From assembly GCF_015097055.1 (NCBI RefSeq), contig NZ_AP023366.1, positions 1,951,001 through 2,015,000 of the forward strand: a stretch of 64,000 nucleotides of DNA, read 5' to 3'. The stretch is from Effusibacillus dendaii. GTDB taxonomy: Bacteria > Bacillota > Bacilli > Tumebacillales > Effusibacillaceae. Below are positions 26,760-37,065 of the stretch, in pieces. A model generated the notes under the pieces. That model was not told the DNA's origin and did not search any database. It worked only from the letters and a program-made list of their open reading frames with translations. The position numbers and the translations under genes are program-made. The first letter of the stretch is position 1. Each line of letters begins with the position of its first letter.

Positions 26760-27291
26760 ATGAGAAAAAGTCGGCCTCTGCGCTCTTATCTTTTGCAATC
26801 GCAGCCGGATCAACCGGTTATTTTGCAAATACGGCGCAAACGGCGGAAGACATTTCAATCATAGTTGAAGACAAACCGGTCTCACCTGATACACAACCTT
26901 TTATCTTAAATGACCGGGTGATGGTCCCACTCCGGGCATTGGCCGAATCAATGGGTGCCAATGTTTCCTATGACGTGGTGACAAGTACCGCAACTGTCTA
27001 TAAAAACAATACAACCTTACAAATCAACTTTCAAACTGGATCGGTCACAAAAAACGACCATGCAATGACCATCAGCCCCGCCCCGCAATCGCCAACAGCC
27101 GCTCGATGGTGCCGCTTCGTTTCATTGCGGAGGGATTTGGCAACAAATTGGAATAGACTTCGTAAATCTGCCTAACATCGGCCCCGTCGAATATACGGTA
27201 AATGGAACGATGGCAGACAGGGAGAGTGCCGCTCCCAGCCAAATTCCGCAGGATGTACTGGATACAGCGGTCGACGCGACGCCACAGTAAC
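26760..27291 (+). pseudogene. Copper amine oxidase N-terminal (stalk) domain secreted protein, frameshifted
   Basis: ATG 26760 follows GGAGGAAAAGAA. One base later in frame the protein reads KKSASALLSFAIAAGSTGYF, a signal peptide, then ISIIVEDKPVSPD, NDRVMVPLRALAESMG and ANVSYDVVTSTATVYK, the repeat of stalk domains. A second repeat (RSMVPLRFIAEGFGNKLE) is in another frame near 27100. The tail ending IPQDVLDTAVDATPQ is in a third, stopping at 27291. At least three frame changes make it a pseudogene unless the assembly is wrong. Such domains anchor or display proteins at the cell surface. Confidence 0.7.
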
Positions 27292-27304
27292 CTGTTCGCC
27301 TGGA

Positions 27305-27339
27305 AATAAATAAAAAGGGATGGGGCTCTTCCCCATCCC
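27305..27339 (-). terminator. Terminator of the DUF2653 gene
   Basis: GGGATGGGG / CCCCATCCC stem; on the minus strand it is followed by TTTTTATTTATTT. Confidence 0.85.
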
Positions 27340-27357
27340 TGCTCATTTCTGATACCG

Positions 27358-27657
27358 TTACATCCGATTTACATAAGCGGAAAATCCATTATTTTCTTCA
27401 AACAGCAATTCCACCGTTAATTTCTGCGGATCGAACTGGTGGTATTCGGACAGATACACAGCCACCGAATCGATCAGATCCTGTTCTGTCAAATCGTATC
27501 GGTACAACCCGTTTTGCGCTGTCACCAAAGCCGAGAAGCCCTTTTGTTCTTCATAGAACAGCTCAGCTTGCAGGCTTTCCACAGGCCGGTTATGACGCAT
27601 CGCGGTCAATACGCAGACCGAATCGATCAAGTCTTGCTCGTCGAACAAAATCTTCAT
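27358..27657 (-). CDS. DUF2653 (YxcD-like) protein with tandem internal duplication
   Basis: A 99-residue acidic protein of the YxcD family. The two halves repeat the same unit: FDEQDLIDSVCVLTA...GFSALV and LTEQDLIDSVAVYLS...GFSAYV, each about 48 residues. No catalytic residues are apparent and the role is unknown. It overlaps the preceding secreted protein gene by four bases (ATGA), as in the two-gene yxcE-yxcD-like arrangement, so the two products probably work together. Confidence 0.8.
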   Translation of the reverse strand: MKILFDEQDLIDSVCVLTAMRHNRPVESLQAELFYEEQKGFSALVTAQNGLYRYDLTEQDLIDSVAVYLSEYHQFDPQKLTVELLFEENNGFSAYVNRM

Positions 27658-28118
27658 AGTTTCCTTCTCCCCATAAAGTAACGGATCAGCCTATACACCA
27701 GATAAATGACCAGCAAATCCACCAGAATTCCGATTATCGAAAATCCGCCAAATCCATATCCGCCAAACGGGTGGAACATTCCGGAAAACAGATGTCCCAT
27801 CAGAGCGCCTGTTGCCATACCGCCCAGGAACGAACCCATCCCTCCGAAGAAAGAAGTTCTTGGTTGTGAAGCCTGATTTACAGGCGGCGTGTTTGTCTGC
27901 GGTTTAGTCGCGTTCACAGACGGGCTTTTTACACCGGAACTGTATGACTTGGTTCCCGTTGAACCCGAAACCGGATTGCTTACCCCCGCATGTATATTCG
28001 AACCTCCACTGTAGGATCCTCTCACACTGCCAGCTTTCGTGGCAGCATCTGCCACTCCGCTACCCATTACCCCTGCGGCAAACAACAGGGTAAAAATTGC
28101 AGTCAACCATTTTTTCAT
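27654..28118 (-). CDS. Secreted/membrane-anchored Ser-Gly-rich protein
   Basis: A 154-residue protein with a signal peptide (MKKWLTAIFTLLFAAGVMGS), a Ser/Gly/Thr/Pro-rich linker (residues 30-90), a glycine-rich segment (FFGGMGSFLGGMATGALMGH) and one membrane helix near the end (IIGILVDLLVIYLVYRLI) with a basic tail. This resembles Tim44-like/YxcE-type envelope proteins in layout. Function unknown. It is first in a two-gene operon with the DUF2653 gene. Confidence 0.75.
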   Translation of the reverse strand: MKKWLTAIFTLLFAAGVMGSGVADAATKAGSVRGSYSGGSNIHAGVSNPVSGSTGTKSYSSGVKSPSVNATKPQTNTPPVNQASQPRTSFFGGMGSFLGGMATGALMGHLFSGMFHPFGGYGFGGFSIIGILVDLLVIYLVYRLIRYFMGRRKL

Positions 28119-28243
28119 GGTTGATTCCTCCTTTCATGCTTACATATTAGATAATATACAGAAAAAAGAAAAATCGAAGCCTGTCGGGCCCCGATCAAAT
28201 TTTAATCAAATTATTATTACCGATCAAAACATATCACTGTCTC

Positions 28244-29671
28244 TTAGCTTTGCTCGTTCGCGCTTTGATTTGCTTGCACAAGCCGCCAAGCAGTTTTATC
28301 GATCATCTGATCGCCCAGGTAAGAATCGGCCGACATCATCATACGTGTGGCTCCTTGCAGAACTGATTTGGGCAGAACCACCCAGAACCCGTCAGACCCT
28401 TTTTGCAATCGGGCACCGGCAGGCAGATCCATACTGTTCTTCGCCAACTTCTCTGCGGACAAGCGTGAATCCTGAACCGTCAGGTCGAGACGATTCACAC
28501 CTTCCGGCCGGAAAAATCGAATCCGAACATGATAGGTAATTCGACCCTCGCTGCCGGATCTCGACTTGACCCCCACCCAGAATGCATCATCCGATGCGAT
28601 GCCGCTCACCGCGGTCAGGTCGGCAGTCGGCAAAAATTCTCTGCTTAGGGTGTCGTCCACCGCATCCGGAAACAAGGGGTTTGACTTTTCCACCGACTCC
28701 TGCACATTGCCTGTTCCCTGTACCTTCCCCAGAACAGGCGGCTGGTAGGTCGCAAGCAGGTCATTTTTGCGGATGAAAGCAAGCAGGAAAGGTTCCATTA
28801 CTTTCATTTGAGTGGCATACCGATTGACGGCGTCATGTTTGGTTGTTTCCTCCTGTTGGTTCATCGGAAGAGTATGCCAACTCGTATCCAAATGTTGAAA
28901 CGCATAGGGAGGATCTAGCGTTCGGTTCGGTTCATACAGCCAAGGCGCCGGGAAACCGCCATGATGCACCAGATAAAACCATTCGTTTATCGGTTCTTTC
29001 CTTTGCGCCAACGTGTAGCTTACGAACGCTTGTGTCGCCCAATGGTCGTGGTGCTGGTCGTGCGGATCCGGATATACAATATCGGTCGGGTGAAACTGGT
29101 CAATAATGGAGGACAGATTTTTAACCACATTTTCCCCTGCGTACGGCGCCCCTTTTTCATAACTGAAATCGTAGGGAGACCGATCGCTGCCATTTCGCCC
29201 CCGATGGAGATGATCGCGGTCCCAATTCTCTTCCCATAGCCCATTCGTTCCACCGTCCGGATAACCCAAAAACAGAATATCTGATTGCTTGACCCCCAAT
29301 CGGTTTAAAGCCGCAATCGACTCCGCTCGCCGCGCTTTCCCTAATCGTTGATAGTCAGCAGGTTTGGGTGATACGACCCCAAAATTTTCGATGACCGCTC
29401 GTTCATATCCGTCGCCGCATGTCATAATCACGACTTTGACCTGTTTCTTTTGGGCCAATGCTTTTTGAATCAGTGCTGCGCCGCCCAGTGTCTCATCATC
29501 GGGGTGCGGGGCCACAAACAGAATGCGATTTCCAAATTGCACCAACTGATTGTTCATTGCCCGGTTCGCAACCAAAAAATCAGCTAGGAAAGGCCGGTAT
29601 AAAACCAGACCCAGAATCAGTACGACTGCCAACAGGGCAACCCAAACCGTTTTTTTGCGGATCTGGAACAA
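28244..29671 (-). CDS. PIG-L/LmbE-family deacetylase, membrane anchored
   Basis: A 475-residue protein. One amino-terminal membrane helix (VWVALLAVVLILGLVLY) is followed by the zinc-binding motif APHPDDE (55-60) and, further on, DPHDQHHDHWATQ, which carries the third ligand. The family removes acetyl groups from GlcNAc-type substrates. The last 170 residues are a beta-rich extension of unknown role. The anchor suggests action on cell-surface glycans or lipids. It lies alone, between the YxcE-like operon and a kinase remnant. Confidence 0.85.
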   Translation of the reverse strand: MFQIRKKTVWVALLAVVLILGLVLYRPFLADFLVANRAMNNQLVQFGNRILFVAPHPDDETLGGAALIQKALAQKKQVKVVIMTCGDGYERAVIENFGVVSPKPADYQRLGKARRAESIAALNRLGVKQSDILFLGYPDGGTNGLWEENWDRDHLHRGRNGSDRSPYDFSYEKGAPYAGENVVKNLSSIIDQFHPTDIVYPDPHDQHHDHWATQAFVSYTLAQRKEPINEWFYLVHHGGFPAPWLYEPNRTLDPPYAFQHLDTSWHTLPMNQQEETTKHDAVNRYATQMKVMEPFLLAFIRKNDLLATYQPPVLGKVQGTGNVQESVEKSNPLFPDAVDDTLSREFLPTADLTAVSGIASDDAFWVGVKSRSGSEGRITYHVRIRFFRPEGVNRLDLTVQDSRLSAEKLAKNSMDLPAGARLQKGSDGFWVVLPKSVLQGATRMMMSADSYLGDQMIDKTAWRLVQANQSANEQS

Positions 29672-29733
29672 AGGAAATCCCCCCGCGTAGAAGAATATCA
29701 GTCTTTGCCCTAGGTTGCGCCATTGAAGATAAA

Positions 29734-30410
29734 TTATGCCAGTACTGGCCCTTTCTCAACCGGCAGACGGATAAAAAATTGCGTTCCCTTTCCCTTCTTG
29801 CTAACCACCTTGATCTTGCCATGAAAAGATTCGATAATTCGGTAGGAAACCATCAACCCCAAACCGGTTCCGCTTCGTTTCATCGAATAACACGGAGTTC
29901 CCAAACGTTCAATCTCCTGTGGCGTCATGCCAATTCCCTGGTCTTTGATCTCAACGGTTGCAATTTCCTCCACCTGCTGCGTGAAGTCCACTTCCTCGAC
30001 ATGTTCTGCCTGCGGTTTCGCAAACGATAAATAGCCGCTAATAATCGATTGCGCACGGTCCAGTTCGAGGATCTTGTCTTTCTGAATACGGGCGCAAGTA
30101 AAATCGCACCGAGAGCTACTAGCGAGGTTACAATAAGCGCTGTCGGAATCCCGATTCCGCCCAAATACCAGCGGAAGCCAATTAATTTGGCAAATACGGC
30201 CAGCCTTTCCTTCCATCCGCAATATAAGAAAACGATAATTAAGCAGACGGTCCGCAAATCAAAATTAAAACCATTATCCAATTTTAACGGGAAAACCATG
30301 CACAAAACGATAGAAACTCCAAACAGAAGAACGGTCAGATAAGGGAGCGCTTTTTTCTGTTCTTCCGTTTCCTTATGTCCCAAAAAGAAATACATCTTTC
30401 CAATCGTCCA
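29734..30410 (-). pseudogene. Sporulation-type sensor histidine kinase remnant (KinB-like)
   Basis: The first frame has several membrane helices (LPYLTVLLFGVSIVLCMVFP, VCLIIVFLYCGWKERLAVF, ALIVTSLVALGAILLAPVF), as in KinB-like kinases. The second frame resumes at DKILELDRAQSIISGYLSFA, the helix after the phosphorylated histidine, and ends with ATPase boxes (VEIKDQGIGM, SGTGLGLMVSYRIIESFHG). The part between (PAS/HisKA with the histidine) and the N box are deleted. It cannot be a functional kinase. Confidence 0.75.
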
Positions 30411-30437
30411 TGCTTTTCCCGCGGCTTGCTGCAGTTC

Positions 30438-31322
30438 CTACACCACAACCTGTAAATGGTGCTTCAAAACGCGAAATTCCTTTGGAAGCGTTCCTCCGTA
30501 TTCACCATCCAAATTGAGTTCCACCTTTTCCTTTGACGTTACTTTCAACCATTCGGTTTGAAAATAAAGAACTCTCTCGTTATGAACATGTTCTCCCCGG
30601 AGAGCTTGTGTAGCCAACCGGATCATATCAGGAATCGAAGCCTGCTTGACTACCATCACATCGAACAATCCGTCCGCCAAATTGGCGTCGGGAGCGATAT
30701 TTTCAAATCCGCCAACCCGGTTTGAATTGCATATCAGACACAACATCGCTTTTCCGGAAAATCCGAAACTGGCCGCTTCAATCTCCAGATGAATGGCTCC
30801 CAATTGAGGGATTTTCTCCAATCCCTTCATGTAATAAGCCAACTGTCCGAGAGCCGTCTTCATCCGACTGGGAACCTCGTAGGTAATTTCCGTTATTCGG
30901 CCACATCCGGCAATATTAATGAAAAATCGGTCATTTACCTGCCCAACATCTAACGGTTTGTATTGCAAATCCGTAATTCGCCTGGCAGCTTCCTTCAGAT
31001 CGCGAGGCAGCCCTAGTGCTCTGGACAGATCGTTGCTGGTGCCTGCAGGAAGAATCCCAAGTAAAGGCCGGACCTCAAACGGGGACAGTCCATTCACTAC
31101 TTCGTTTACCGTTCCATCTCCCCCGGCAGCTATCACAAGATCATACGCTTCCTCTGCCGCCCTTTTGGCCGCCTCTACTGTATCATCCGAATTTTTTGTC
31201 ATATGGCAGGTTGTCTCCAATCCTGCCGAATCGAAAATATCGAGAATTTCAGGCAATTGCTGCCGCATCATTTCTTTGCCGGACGATGGATTGTAGATCA
31301 GTCTGGCCCTTTGTTTGACCAT
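30438..31322 (-). CDS. dgkB: Diacylglycerol kinase (DgkB/YegS family)
   Basis: A 294-residue lipid kinase with the ATP-binding IAAGGDGTVNEVVNGL (GGDGT at 67-71) and a GILPAGTSNDLSRALGLP loop. It phosphorylates diacylglycerol to phosphatidic acid, recycling the lipid left by lipoteichoic acid synthesis. Neighbours gatB, gatA and gatC follow the B. subtilis order, where this gene is yerQ/dgkB. Confidence 0.92.
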   Translation of the reverse strand: MVKQRARLIYNPSSGKEMMRQQLPEILDIFDSAGLETTCHMTKNSDDTVEAAKRAAEEAYDLVIAAGGDGTVNEVVNGLSPFEVRPLLGILPAGTSNDLSRALGLPRDLKEAARRITDLQYKPLDVGQVNDRFFINIAGCGRITEITYEVPSRMKTALGQLAYYMKGLEKIPQLGAIHLEIEAASFGFSGKAMLCLICNSNRVGGFENIAPDANLADGLFDVMVVKQASIPDMIRLATQALRGEHVHNERVLYFQTEWLKVTSKEKVELNLDGEYGGTLPKEFRVLKHHLQVVV

Positions 31323-31380
31323 GAGTACGCCCCTTCTTTATTCCGTTAGTAAAACTTGTCCTTCGCCATAAAATGTGGAA

Positions 31381-31402
31381 TACCCCAAGCGAACTTGGGG
31401 TA
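31381..31402. terminator. Hairpin between gatB and dgkB
   Basis: A perfect TACCCCAAG / CTTGGGGTA stem with CGAA loop. There is no clear T-tract, so it may only attenuate read-through into dgkB. Confidence 0.45.
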
Positions 31403-31427
31403 AATCACTGCCGCAGAAGCATTGTTT

Positions 31428-32873
31428 TTATGACTGAATACGTTCCAGAATCAGCTTGTTCAGCAGTTGCGGATTTCCTTTCCCTTTCGTTGCTTTCATC
31501 GCCTGTCCGACGAGAGCTCCTAACGCTTTTTCTTTCCCCGCTTTGTAATCCGCAACCGATTGCGGATTGTTGGCAATAATTTCTTCCACAATCTTGACAA
31601 GTTCGCCTTCGTCGGAAATTTGCACCAGACCTTTGTCCTGGATGATCGTTTCCGGGTCGCCGCCTGTCGCAAACATCTCCTCGAAGACCGTTTTGGCGAT
31701 CTTGCTGGAAATCGTTCCTTTGTCGATCAGGCTGATTAATTTGCCAAGACCGGCAGGAGTCACTTTCGTTTCGCCAATTTCCAACCCGGCTTCATTCAGA
31801 TGCCCCATCAGTTCACCCATGATCCAGTTGGAAGCCGCTTTTGCGTTGTCCGTATGCTGCAGCGTCTGTTCAAAGAAATCGGATACAGCTTTTGATGATG
31901 TCAACACTTCCGCATCATAGGACGGCAATCCCAACTTTTCCATGTACCGGGTTTTTCGCTGATCGGGCAGCTCCGGAATGGCAGCTTTGATTTCACTGAC
32001 CCATTCCTGACTAATGACCATTTTTACCAAATCGGGTTCCGGAAAATATCGATAGTCATGCGCCTCTTCCTTCGAGCGCATGACGATCGTTTCATTTCTC
32101 GCATCATCCCATCGCAAGGTCTGCTGCACAATCGTACCGCCCGAGCGGAGCACATCCGCCTGTCGTCCCTGTTCGTATTCAAGCGCCCGCTGAACATTGC
32201 GGAACGAGTTCATATTTTTCAATTCCGTTTTGGTTCCAAACTGTTTCTGACCAACCGGCCGCAATGAAATGTTCGCGTCACAGCGGAGCGATCCTTCTTC
32301 CATTTTGACGTCGGACACTTCACAATACTGCATGATCGCTTTCAGCTTCTCCAGATAGGCGCGCGCCTCTTCAGGCGTCCGGATATCCGGCTCGGAAACG
32401 ATTTCGATCAACGGTACGCCCACCCGGTTATAGTCAACAAGTGAGTAACCGCCAGACGAATGAGTCAATTTTCCGGCATCCTCTTCCAGATGAACGCGCG
32501 TGATCCCAATCCGTTTCGTTTCCCCGTTTACCTCAATCTCAATCCAGCCATGTTCGCCAACCGGCTTGTCATACTGGGAAACCTGATAGGCTTTTGGCAG
32601 ATCAGGGTAAAAATAGTTTTTGCGGTCAAACTTGCTTTCCTCCGCTATCTTACAGTTCAACGCAGCCGATGCCTTGATGGCAAATTCCAGGGCCTGCCGG
32701 TTCAATACAGGCAAAACGCCGGGATGTCCCAGACAGATCGGACACACATTTGTATTCGGCGGCGCACCGAAATGAGTCGGGCAGCCGCAAAAAATTTTGG
32801 ATTGCGTTTTTAACTCTACATGCACTTCCAGTCCAATGACCGTTTCAAATTGTGTGGCCACCGCTTCTGTCAT
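31428..32873 (-). CDS. gatB: Aspartyl/glutamyl-tRNA amidotransferase subunit B
   Basis: A 481-residue Gat[21 protein letters not shown] at the start, metal-binding [20 protein letters not shown], the ATP-using cradle domain and a carboxy-terminal YqeY-like tail. It activates Glu-tRNA(Gln) or Asp-tRNA(Asn) for amidation. It overlaps gatA by four bases (ATGA). Confidence 0.97.
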   Translation of the reverse strand: MTEAVATQFETVIGLEVHVELKTQSKIFCGCPTHFGAPPNTNVCPICLGHPGVLPVLNRQALEFAIKASAALNCKIAEESKFDRKNYFYPDLPKAYQVSQYDKPVGEHGWIEIEVNGETKRIGITRVHLEEDAGKLTHSSGGYSLVDYNRVGVPLIEIVSEPDIRTPEEARAYLEKLKAIMQYCEVSDVKMEEGSLRCDANISLRPVGQKQFGTKTELKNMNSFRNVQRALEYEQGRQADVLRSGGTIVQQTLRWDDARNETIVMRSKEEAHDYRYFPEPDLVKMVISQEWVSEIKAAIPELPDQRKTRYMEKLGLPSYDAEVLTSSKAVSDFFEQTLQHTDNAKAASNWIMGELMGHLNEAGLEIGETKVTPAGLGKLISLIDKGTISSKIAKTVFEEMFATGGDPETIIQDKGLVQISDEGELVKIVEEIIANNPQSVADYKAGKEKALGALVGQAMKATKGKGNPQLLNKLILERIQS

Positions 32874-34333
32874 GCCTGTACACCCCCTGCAACAGACGGA
32901 CGCAAATTCAGATTGGCCGTTTGTTCATACGCATGAGCGGTTTGCAGAATGGTGCTTTCTGCAAACGCTTTGCCGATAATTTGAAGTCCAACCGGCATTC
33001 CGTCCGCCAACCCGCATGGCACGGAAATACCCGGCAGGCCTGCCAGATTAACCGGTATGGTGTATATATCGTTTAGGTACATCGTCATCGGATCCTCCGT
33101 CTGCTCCCCAGCCTTAAACGCAACGGTGGGAGCGGTTGGGGATACGATTACATCGAATTTTTCAAATACCCGGTCAAAATCCTGTTTGATCAGCGTTCTT
33201 ACTTTTTGTGCCCGCAAGTAGTACGCGTCATAATAGCCGGAAGAAAGCGCGTAGGTTCCCAACATAATACGGCGTTTGACTTCCGCGCCGAAACCTTTCG
33301 CCCGTGTCTGCTTGTACATATCGATCAAATCGTCTGCTTCGACGCGGACTCCATAACGAACTCCGTCATAGCGGGCCAAATTGGAAGATGCTTCGGCCGG
33401 CGCAAGCAGATAATAACAGGCCACCGCATATTTTGTATGCGGCAGGGTGACTTCTTCAACAACCGCTCCCTGCGATTCAAGCAGCCGAATCGCATCCAGC
33501 ACCCGGTCCCGGACAGCCGGGTCCAACCCTTCCGCAAAATACTCTTTCGGCATGGCAATCCGCAGTCCCTTAATATCCCTGTTCAATGCAGCCGAATAAT
33601 CGGGAATTTCCAGATTGGCGGATGTCGAATCCAACTCGTCATAACCGGCAATCGCCTGCAGAACGGCTGCCGTGTCTTCCACATTTCGCGCAAAAGGTCC
33701 AATCTGATCGAGCGAGGAAGCATACGCAACCAGACCGAAACGGGATACAAGACCGTACGTCGGCTTTAGACCGACCACACCGCAATAAGACGCCGGCTGC
33801 CGAATCGAACCTCCGGTATCAGAGCCAAGCGAGAACGGAACTTGACCAGCCGCTACAGCAGCAGCCGAGCCTCCCGACGAACCGCCTGGCACACGCTCCA
33901 GATTCCAAGGGTTGCGTGTGGGATAAAAAGCCGAATTTTCGTTGGAAGAGCCCATGGCAAACTCGTCCATATTCGTTTTCCCGACCATCACAAAATTCTG
34001 CTCCTGCAGTTTTGTTACTGCTGTTGCGGAATAAGGCGGTATATAATTGGCCAGAATCTGACTCGCACAGGTTGTTTTGATTCCTTCGGTACACATGTTG
34101 TCTTTAATGGCACCCGGAATTCCGTATAGTAGCGGAAGATTTCCGTCTGGCAAACGGTCCAATTTTTGCGCCTGATCAATTGCCTGTTCCGCTGTAACCG
34201 TCAGAAATGACTTGACTTGGCTGTCCGTCTGTTCAATTTTCTGCAGAGCTGCTTGCGTAAGTTCAGATGGCCGAATTTCTTTGCTTTTGATTTTTTTATG
34301 TAAACTTTGGATCGATTCATCCAAGATGCTCAT
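32870..34333 (-). CDS. gatA: Aspartyl/glutamyl-tRNA amidotransferase subunit A
   Basis: A 487-residue amidase with the Ser-cisSer-Lys triad: the lysine in [10 protein letters not shown] near residue 80, and the serines in [16 protein letters not shown] and [14 protein letters not shown]. It releases ammonia from glutamine and passes it to GatB. It is between gatC and gatB in one operon, with one base between the gatC stop and its start region. Confidence 0.97.
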   Translation of the reverse strand: MSILDESIQSLHKKIKSKEIRPSELTQAALQKIEQTDSQVKSFLTVTAEQAIDQAQKLDRLPDGNLPLLYGIPGAIKDNMCTEGIKTTCASQILANYIPPYSATAVTKLQEQNFVMVGKTNMDEFAMGSSNENSAFYPTRNPWNLERVPGGSSGGSAAAVAAGQVPFSLGSDTGGSIRQPASYCGVVGLKPTYGLVSRFGLVAYASSLDQIGPFARNVEDTAAVLQAIAGYDELDSTSANLEIPDYSAALNRDIKGLRIAMPKEYFAEGLDPAVRDRVLDAIRLLESQGAVVEEVTLPHTKYAVACYYLLAPAEASSNLARYDGVRYGVRVEADDLIDMYKQTRAKGFGAEVKRRIMLGTYALSSGYYDAYYLRAQKVRTLIKQDFDRVFEKFDVIVSPTAPTVAFKAGEQTEDPMTMYLNDIYTIPVNLAGLPGISVPCGLADGMPVGLQIIGKAFAESTILQTAHAYEQTANLNLRPSVAGGVQA

Positions 34334-34334
34334 C

Positions 34335-34625
34335 TTATCCCTCCATTACGGCAGGTACCCGGAACTGTCCTTCGTCCTCGTCGGGTGCATTCGATAGTGC
34401 CTGTTCGTTTGTCAACCATTGGCGGGTCCGGTCATCCCGCATTACGTTCTGTATCGGCAGCACGTGGCTGGTCGGTTCCACATTTTCGAGATCGAGCTTT
34501 TGCAATTCTTCCGCATGCTGCAGAATTTTGTTCAACTGTTCCGTGTATTGCTCCATCTCTTGATCGGTCAGCTTCAACCGCGCCAGATTGGCCACATGAG
34601 CGACATCTTTACTCGTTATAGACAC
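34335..34625 (-). CDS. gatC: Aspartyl/glutamyl-tRNA amidotransferase subunit C
   Basis: A 96-residue GatC ([20 protein letters not shown] start; [10 protein letters not shown] end). I chose the GTG at 34625 because GGAGGTGG is 6-7 bases upstream and the product then has the standard length. A longer frame further upstream lacks family similarity. It holds GatA and GatB together. First gene of the operon. Confidence 0.93.
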   Translation of the reverse strand: MSITSKDVAHVANLARLKLTDQEMEQYTEQLNKILQHAEELQKLDLENVEPTSHVLPIQNVMRDDRTRQWLTNEQALSNAPDEDEGQFRVPAVMEG

Positions 34626-34808
34626 GTATTCCACCTCCGCAATCACGTCCGAAATCATTTCCTGATTATAGCACAACCGATAAATGCTTACCAGTTGCGA
34701 AACTCGCGGCCAAAAATGGCCGAATTTGACCAATCAGCGCTCGCTGTGCTTCGAATCCGTTTAAATCTATATTTCATGCTAATGAATAGCGAGGGAAGGG
34801 GAATTTGG

Positions 34809-34868
34809 ATGATTGAACATAAAGGGGAAGAAAATGATGATGGAATATCACATTTTTATACTTTCTAA
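34809..34868 (+). CDS. Possible 19-residue peptide gene
   Basis: ATG 34809 follows GGGAAGGGGAATTTGG, and the product is MIEHKGEENDDGISHFYTF. A strong terminator lies 12 bases after its stop. No homologue is known to me. The combination of ribosome site, short frame and terminator is suggestive but could be a small RNA instead. Confidence 0.35.
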   Translation: MIEHKGEENDDGISHFYTF

Positions 34869-34879
34869 GCTGTTGGAAT

Positions 34880-34916
34880 AGCCCTCGCAGCAACTGTAGA
34901 GCTACGAGGGCTTTAT
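34880..34916 (+). terminator. Terminator
   Basis: AGCCCTCG / CGAGGGCT stem followed by TTTAT, between the short + frame and the PanE-like gene on the other strand. Confidence 0.75.
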
Positions 34917-34931
34917 GTTCATCGATTTGCC

Positions 34932-35852
34932 TTAATTGCTACTTCCGTTTTCATAAGGTTTGATTAATCCATACAACGTCTTGATTGTAGGAATTTCAAT
35001 CCCGGCCTGCTTCGCAAGTCGGACCGCTGCTCCCTGCAGACTTTCCACTTCCAACGGGAGTCCTTTCCGAAAATCTTGATGCATCGAGGAAGTAGATCCT
35101 TCCGGCAGTTTAGAACACTGGTCCACACTTATATCAATAAATGACTCTGCAAGATTGACACCTTTGTGCCTCGCCAATTGCCACATCTCAACTAACGATT
35201 GACGGAACACCTCTTTCGTCGGTTCGCATTTCAACACCTTATCAATCGACAGACGGCTGGCGGTTGTGACACCTGAATAAGCGGTAATATAGCCATACTT
35301 GTTCCAAATGTCCGCTTGAATGTCTTCGCTTAGCACCAGCTTCATGTTGGCACCCTTCGCAGCGACCGTCAATTCTTCGCAGAAAGCCTGTTGCTCGGGC
35401 ACCAGAGGACCAAACCGAACTTCATGTGCCAGATTTGTATGTAAAATACGCCCCTCCGCATCTAACGTCGATATAATATAGCAGAGTCCGCCAAGAATCT
35501 TACCTTTGCCGAATTCCTTTTCCAAAAGATCATAGTGTTCTACGCCGTTTAACAACGGCAACACATAAGCTCCCTTTTCCACCAAGGGACGCATTTGATC
35601 AATGGAACCGGGAATGTGATAATTCTTGACCCCGAGAATAATCAAATCACAACCTTCAATCTGATCTGTACGGGTTGCGATCTTCGGTACAAGCTGATCG
35701 TCTCCTCGCGGGCTTTGAATTACGAGTCCTGTTTGCTTCAATTGTTCCGCTCTTTTTTCCCTGACCAGATACGTAACATCTGCTCCTGCCTGCTGCAACC
35801 GGCCGCCGAAATACCCGCCAACCGCTCCTGCTCCGACTACTGTGATTTTCAT
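34932..35852 (-). CDS. 2-dehydropantoate 2-reductase family protein (PanE/ApbA)
   Basis: A 306-residue NADP-dependent reductase. The Rossmann motif VVGAGAVGGYFGGRL is at residues 4-18, the catalytic lysine probably in IILGVKNYHI, and the carboxy-terminal helical domain has LEVESLQGAAVRLAKQ, all typical of ApbA/PanE. It could make pantoate for coenzyme A or reduce another 2-keto acid; Bacillus-type genomes often carry several paralogues, so I leave the gene symbol empty. It is divergent from the SDR gene. Confidence 0.88.
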   Translation of the reverse strand: MKITVVGAGAVGGYFGGRLQQAGADVTYLVREKRAEQLKQTGLVIQSPRGDDQLVPKIATRTDQIEGCDLIILGVKNYHIPGSIDQMRPLVEKGAYVLPLLNGVEHYDLLEKEFGKGKILGGLCYIISTLDAEGRILHTNLAHEVRFGPLVPEQQAFCEELTVAAKGANMKLVLSEDIQADIWNKYGYITAYSGVTTASRLSIDKVLKCEPTKEVFRQSLVEMWQLARHKGVNLAESFIDISVDQCSKLPEGSTSSMHQDFRKGLPLEVESLQGAAVRLAKQAGIEIPTIKTLYGLIKPYENGSSN

Positions 35853-36129
35853 TGGTAGTCACCTTCCTGTCTAATTTAGAGTAATTTTTTTAATTATCCC
35901 GAAATCCGGCGAAAAAGAAAAGAATTTTCAAAACATGACATTTCCCGGGAATTATCGACAAGGGGAAAGCGCCAAAAGCTCATAATATGCCTAAACCTTA
36001 TCAGAAAGGCATCTGTTGTCAGAGAATGCAATAGTATACCGAATTATGCAAGCACTTCCGGGTACCAACCCGGCCGGTCTGTCATATGATGAATCAGCCT
36101 ATTTTGCTTAAGAGGAAAGGGCGGATCAA

Positions 36130-37002
36130 ATGAGCTCCGAAAGTGAATATTATCCGAAACGAGTACCGCCACAACAGCAACACAGACAACCTGGCATCGA
36201 ATCCATCATGGTGCCAAGGCCGATTTTTGACGACCCAGGTTATCAGCCGAGTGGCAAATTACACAACAAGGTGGCACTTATCACAGGCGGCGACAGCGGC
36301 ATTGGCCGGGCAGTGGCAGTCGCATTTGCAAAAGAGGGTGCCCATATTGCCATTTCGTACCTGGATGAACACACAGACGCACAGGAAACCTGGCATTACA
36401 TCGAACGGTTGGGACGAAAATGTATTCTTTTGCCCGGGGATGTCGGTTATGAGAACGTATGTCAGCATGTTGTCAAAACCACAGTGGAGCAGTTCGGCAG
36501 AATCGACGTACTTGTCAACAATGCCGGCGAGCAACACGTGCGGGAAAGTATTTTGGAGCTTCCATCTGAACAGTGGGAGCGCACATTTCGAACCAACATT
36601 TTCTCCATGTTTTACTTAACCAAAGCGGCCGTCCCTTATATGAAAAAGGGCAGTTCCATCATTAACACTGCCTCGATTGTCGCCTACCAGGGATTCAAAA
36701 CGATGATTGATTATTCGGCAACAAAGGGAGCTGTTGTGAGCTTTACACGCTCCTTGTCTCTTAATCTGATCGAACAGGGAATTCGGGTCAACGGTGTTGC
36801 GCCAGGCCCGATTTGGACCCCATTGATTCCTGCTTCCTTTACCTTGCAGCAAGTTGCGGAATTTGGCAGTGATACGCCGATGGACAGACCCGGTCAGCCA
36901 GTTGAATTGGCTCCCGCCTATGTGTATCTCGCTTCTGATGATTCTTCCTATATGTCTGGACAGATTTTGCACGTTAACGGCGGACAAATTGTAAACGGTT
37001 AA
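36130..37002 (+). CDS. Short-chain dehydrogenase/reductase (general stress Gsp39-like)
   Basis: A 290-residue SDR. After a polar amino-terminal extension (residues 1-40, PPQQQHRQPGIESIMVP) typical of Gsp39/YdaD-like proteins come the cofactor motif TGGDSGIGRA, the NNAG motif and the catalytic Tyr-Lys pair YSATKGA with a serine in INTASIVAY. The substrate is unknown. AGAGGAAAGGGCGG precedes the start, and the gene has its own terminator. I did not see a clear sigma-B promoter. Confidence 0.9.
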   Translation: MSSESEYYPKRVPPQQQHRQPGIESIMVPRPIFDDPGYQPSGKLHNKVALITGGDSGIGRAVAVAFAKEGAHIAISYLDEHTDAQETWHYIERLGRKCILLPGDVGYENVCQHVVKTTVEQFGRIDVLVNNAGEQHVRESILELPSEQWERTFRTNIFSMFYLTKAAVPYMKKGSSIINTASIVAYQGFKTMIDYSATKGAVVSFTRSLSLNLIEQGIRVNGVAPGPIWTPLIPASFTLQQVAEFGSDTPMDRPGQPVELAPAYVYLASDDSSYMSGQILHVNGGQIVNG

Positions 37003-37023
37003 ATCTAATCATATAGGAAAAAA

Positions 37024-37056
37024 GGCGGGTGCATGCTCACATGCATCCGTCTTTCT
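37024..37056 (+). terminator. Terminator of the SDR gene
   Basis: GCGGGTGCATG / CATGCATCCGTC stem with CTCA loop, then TTTCTTT. Confidence 0.8.
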
Positions 37057-37065
37057 TTGATTTCT

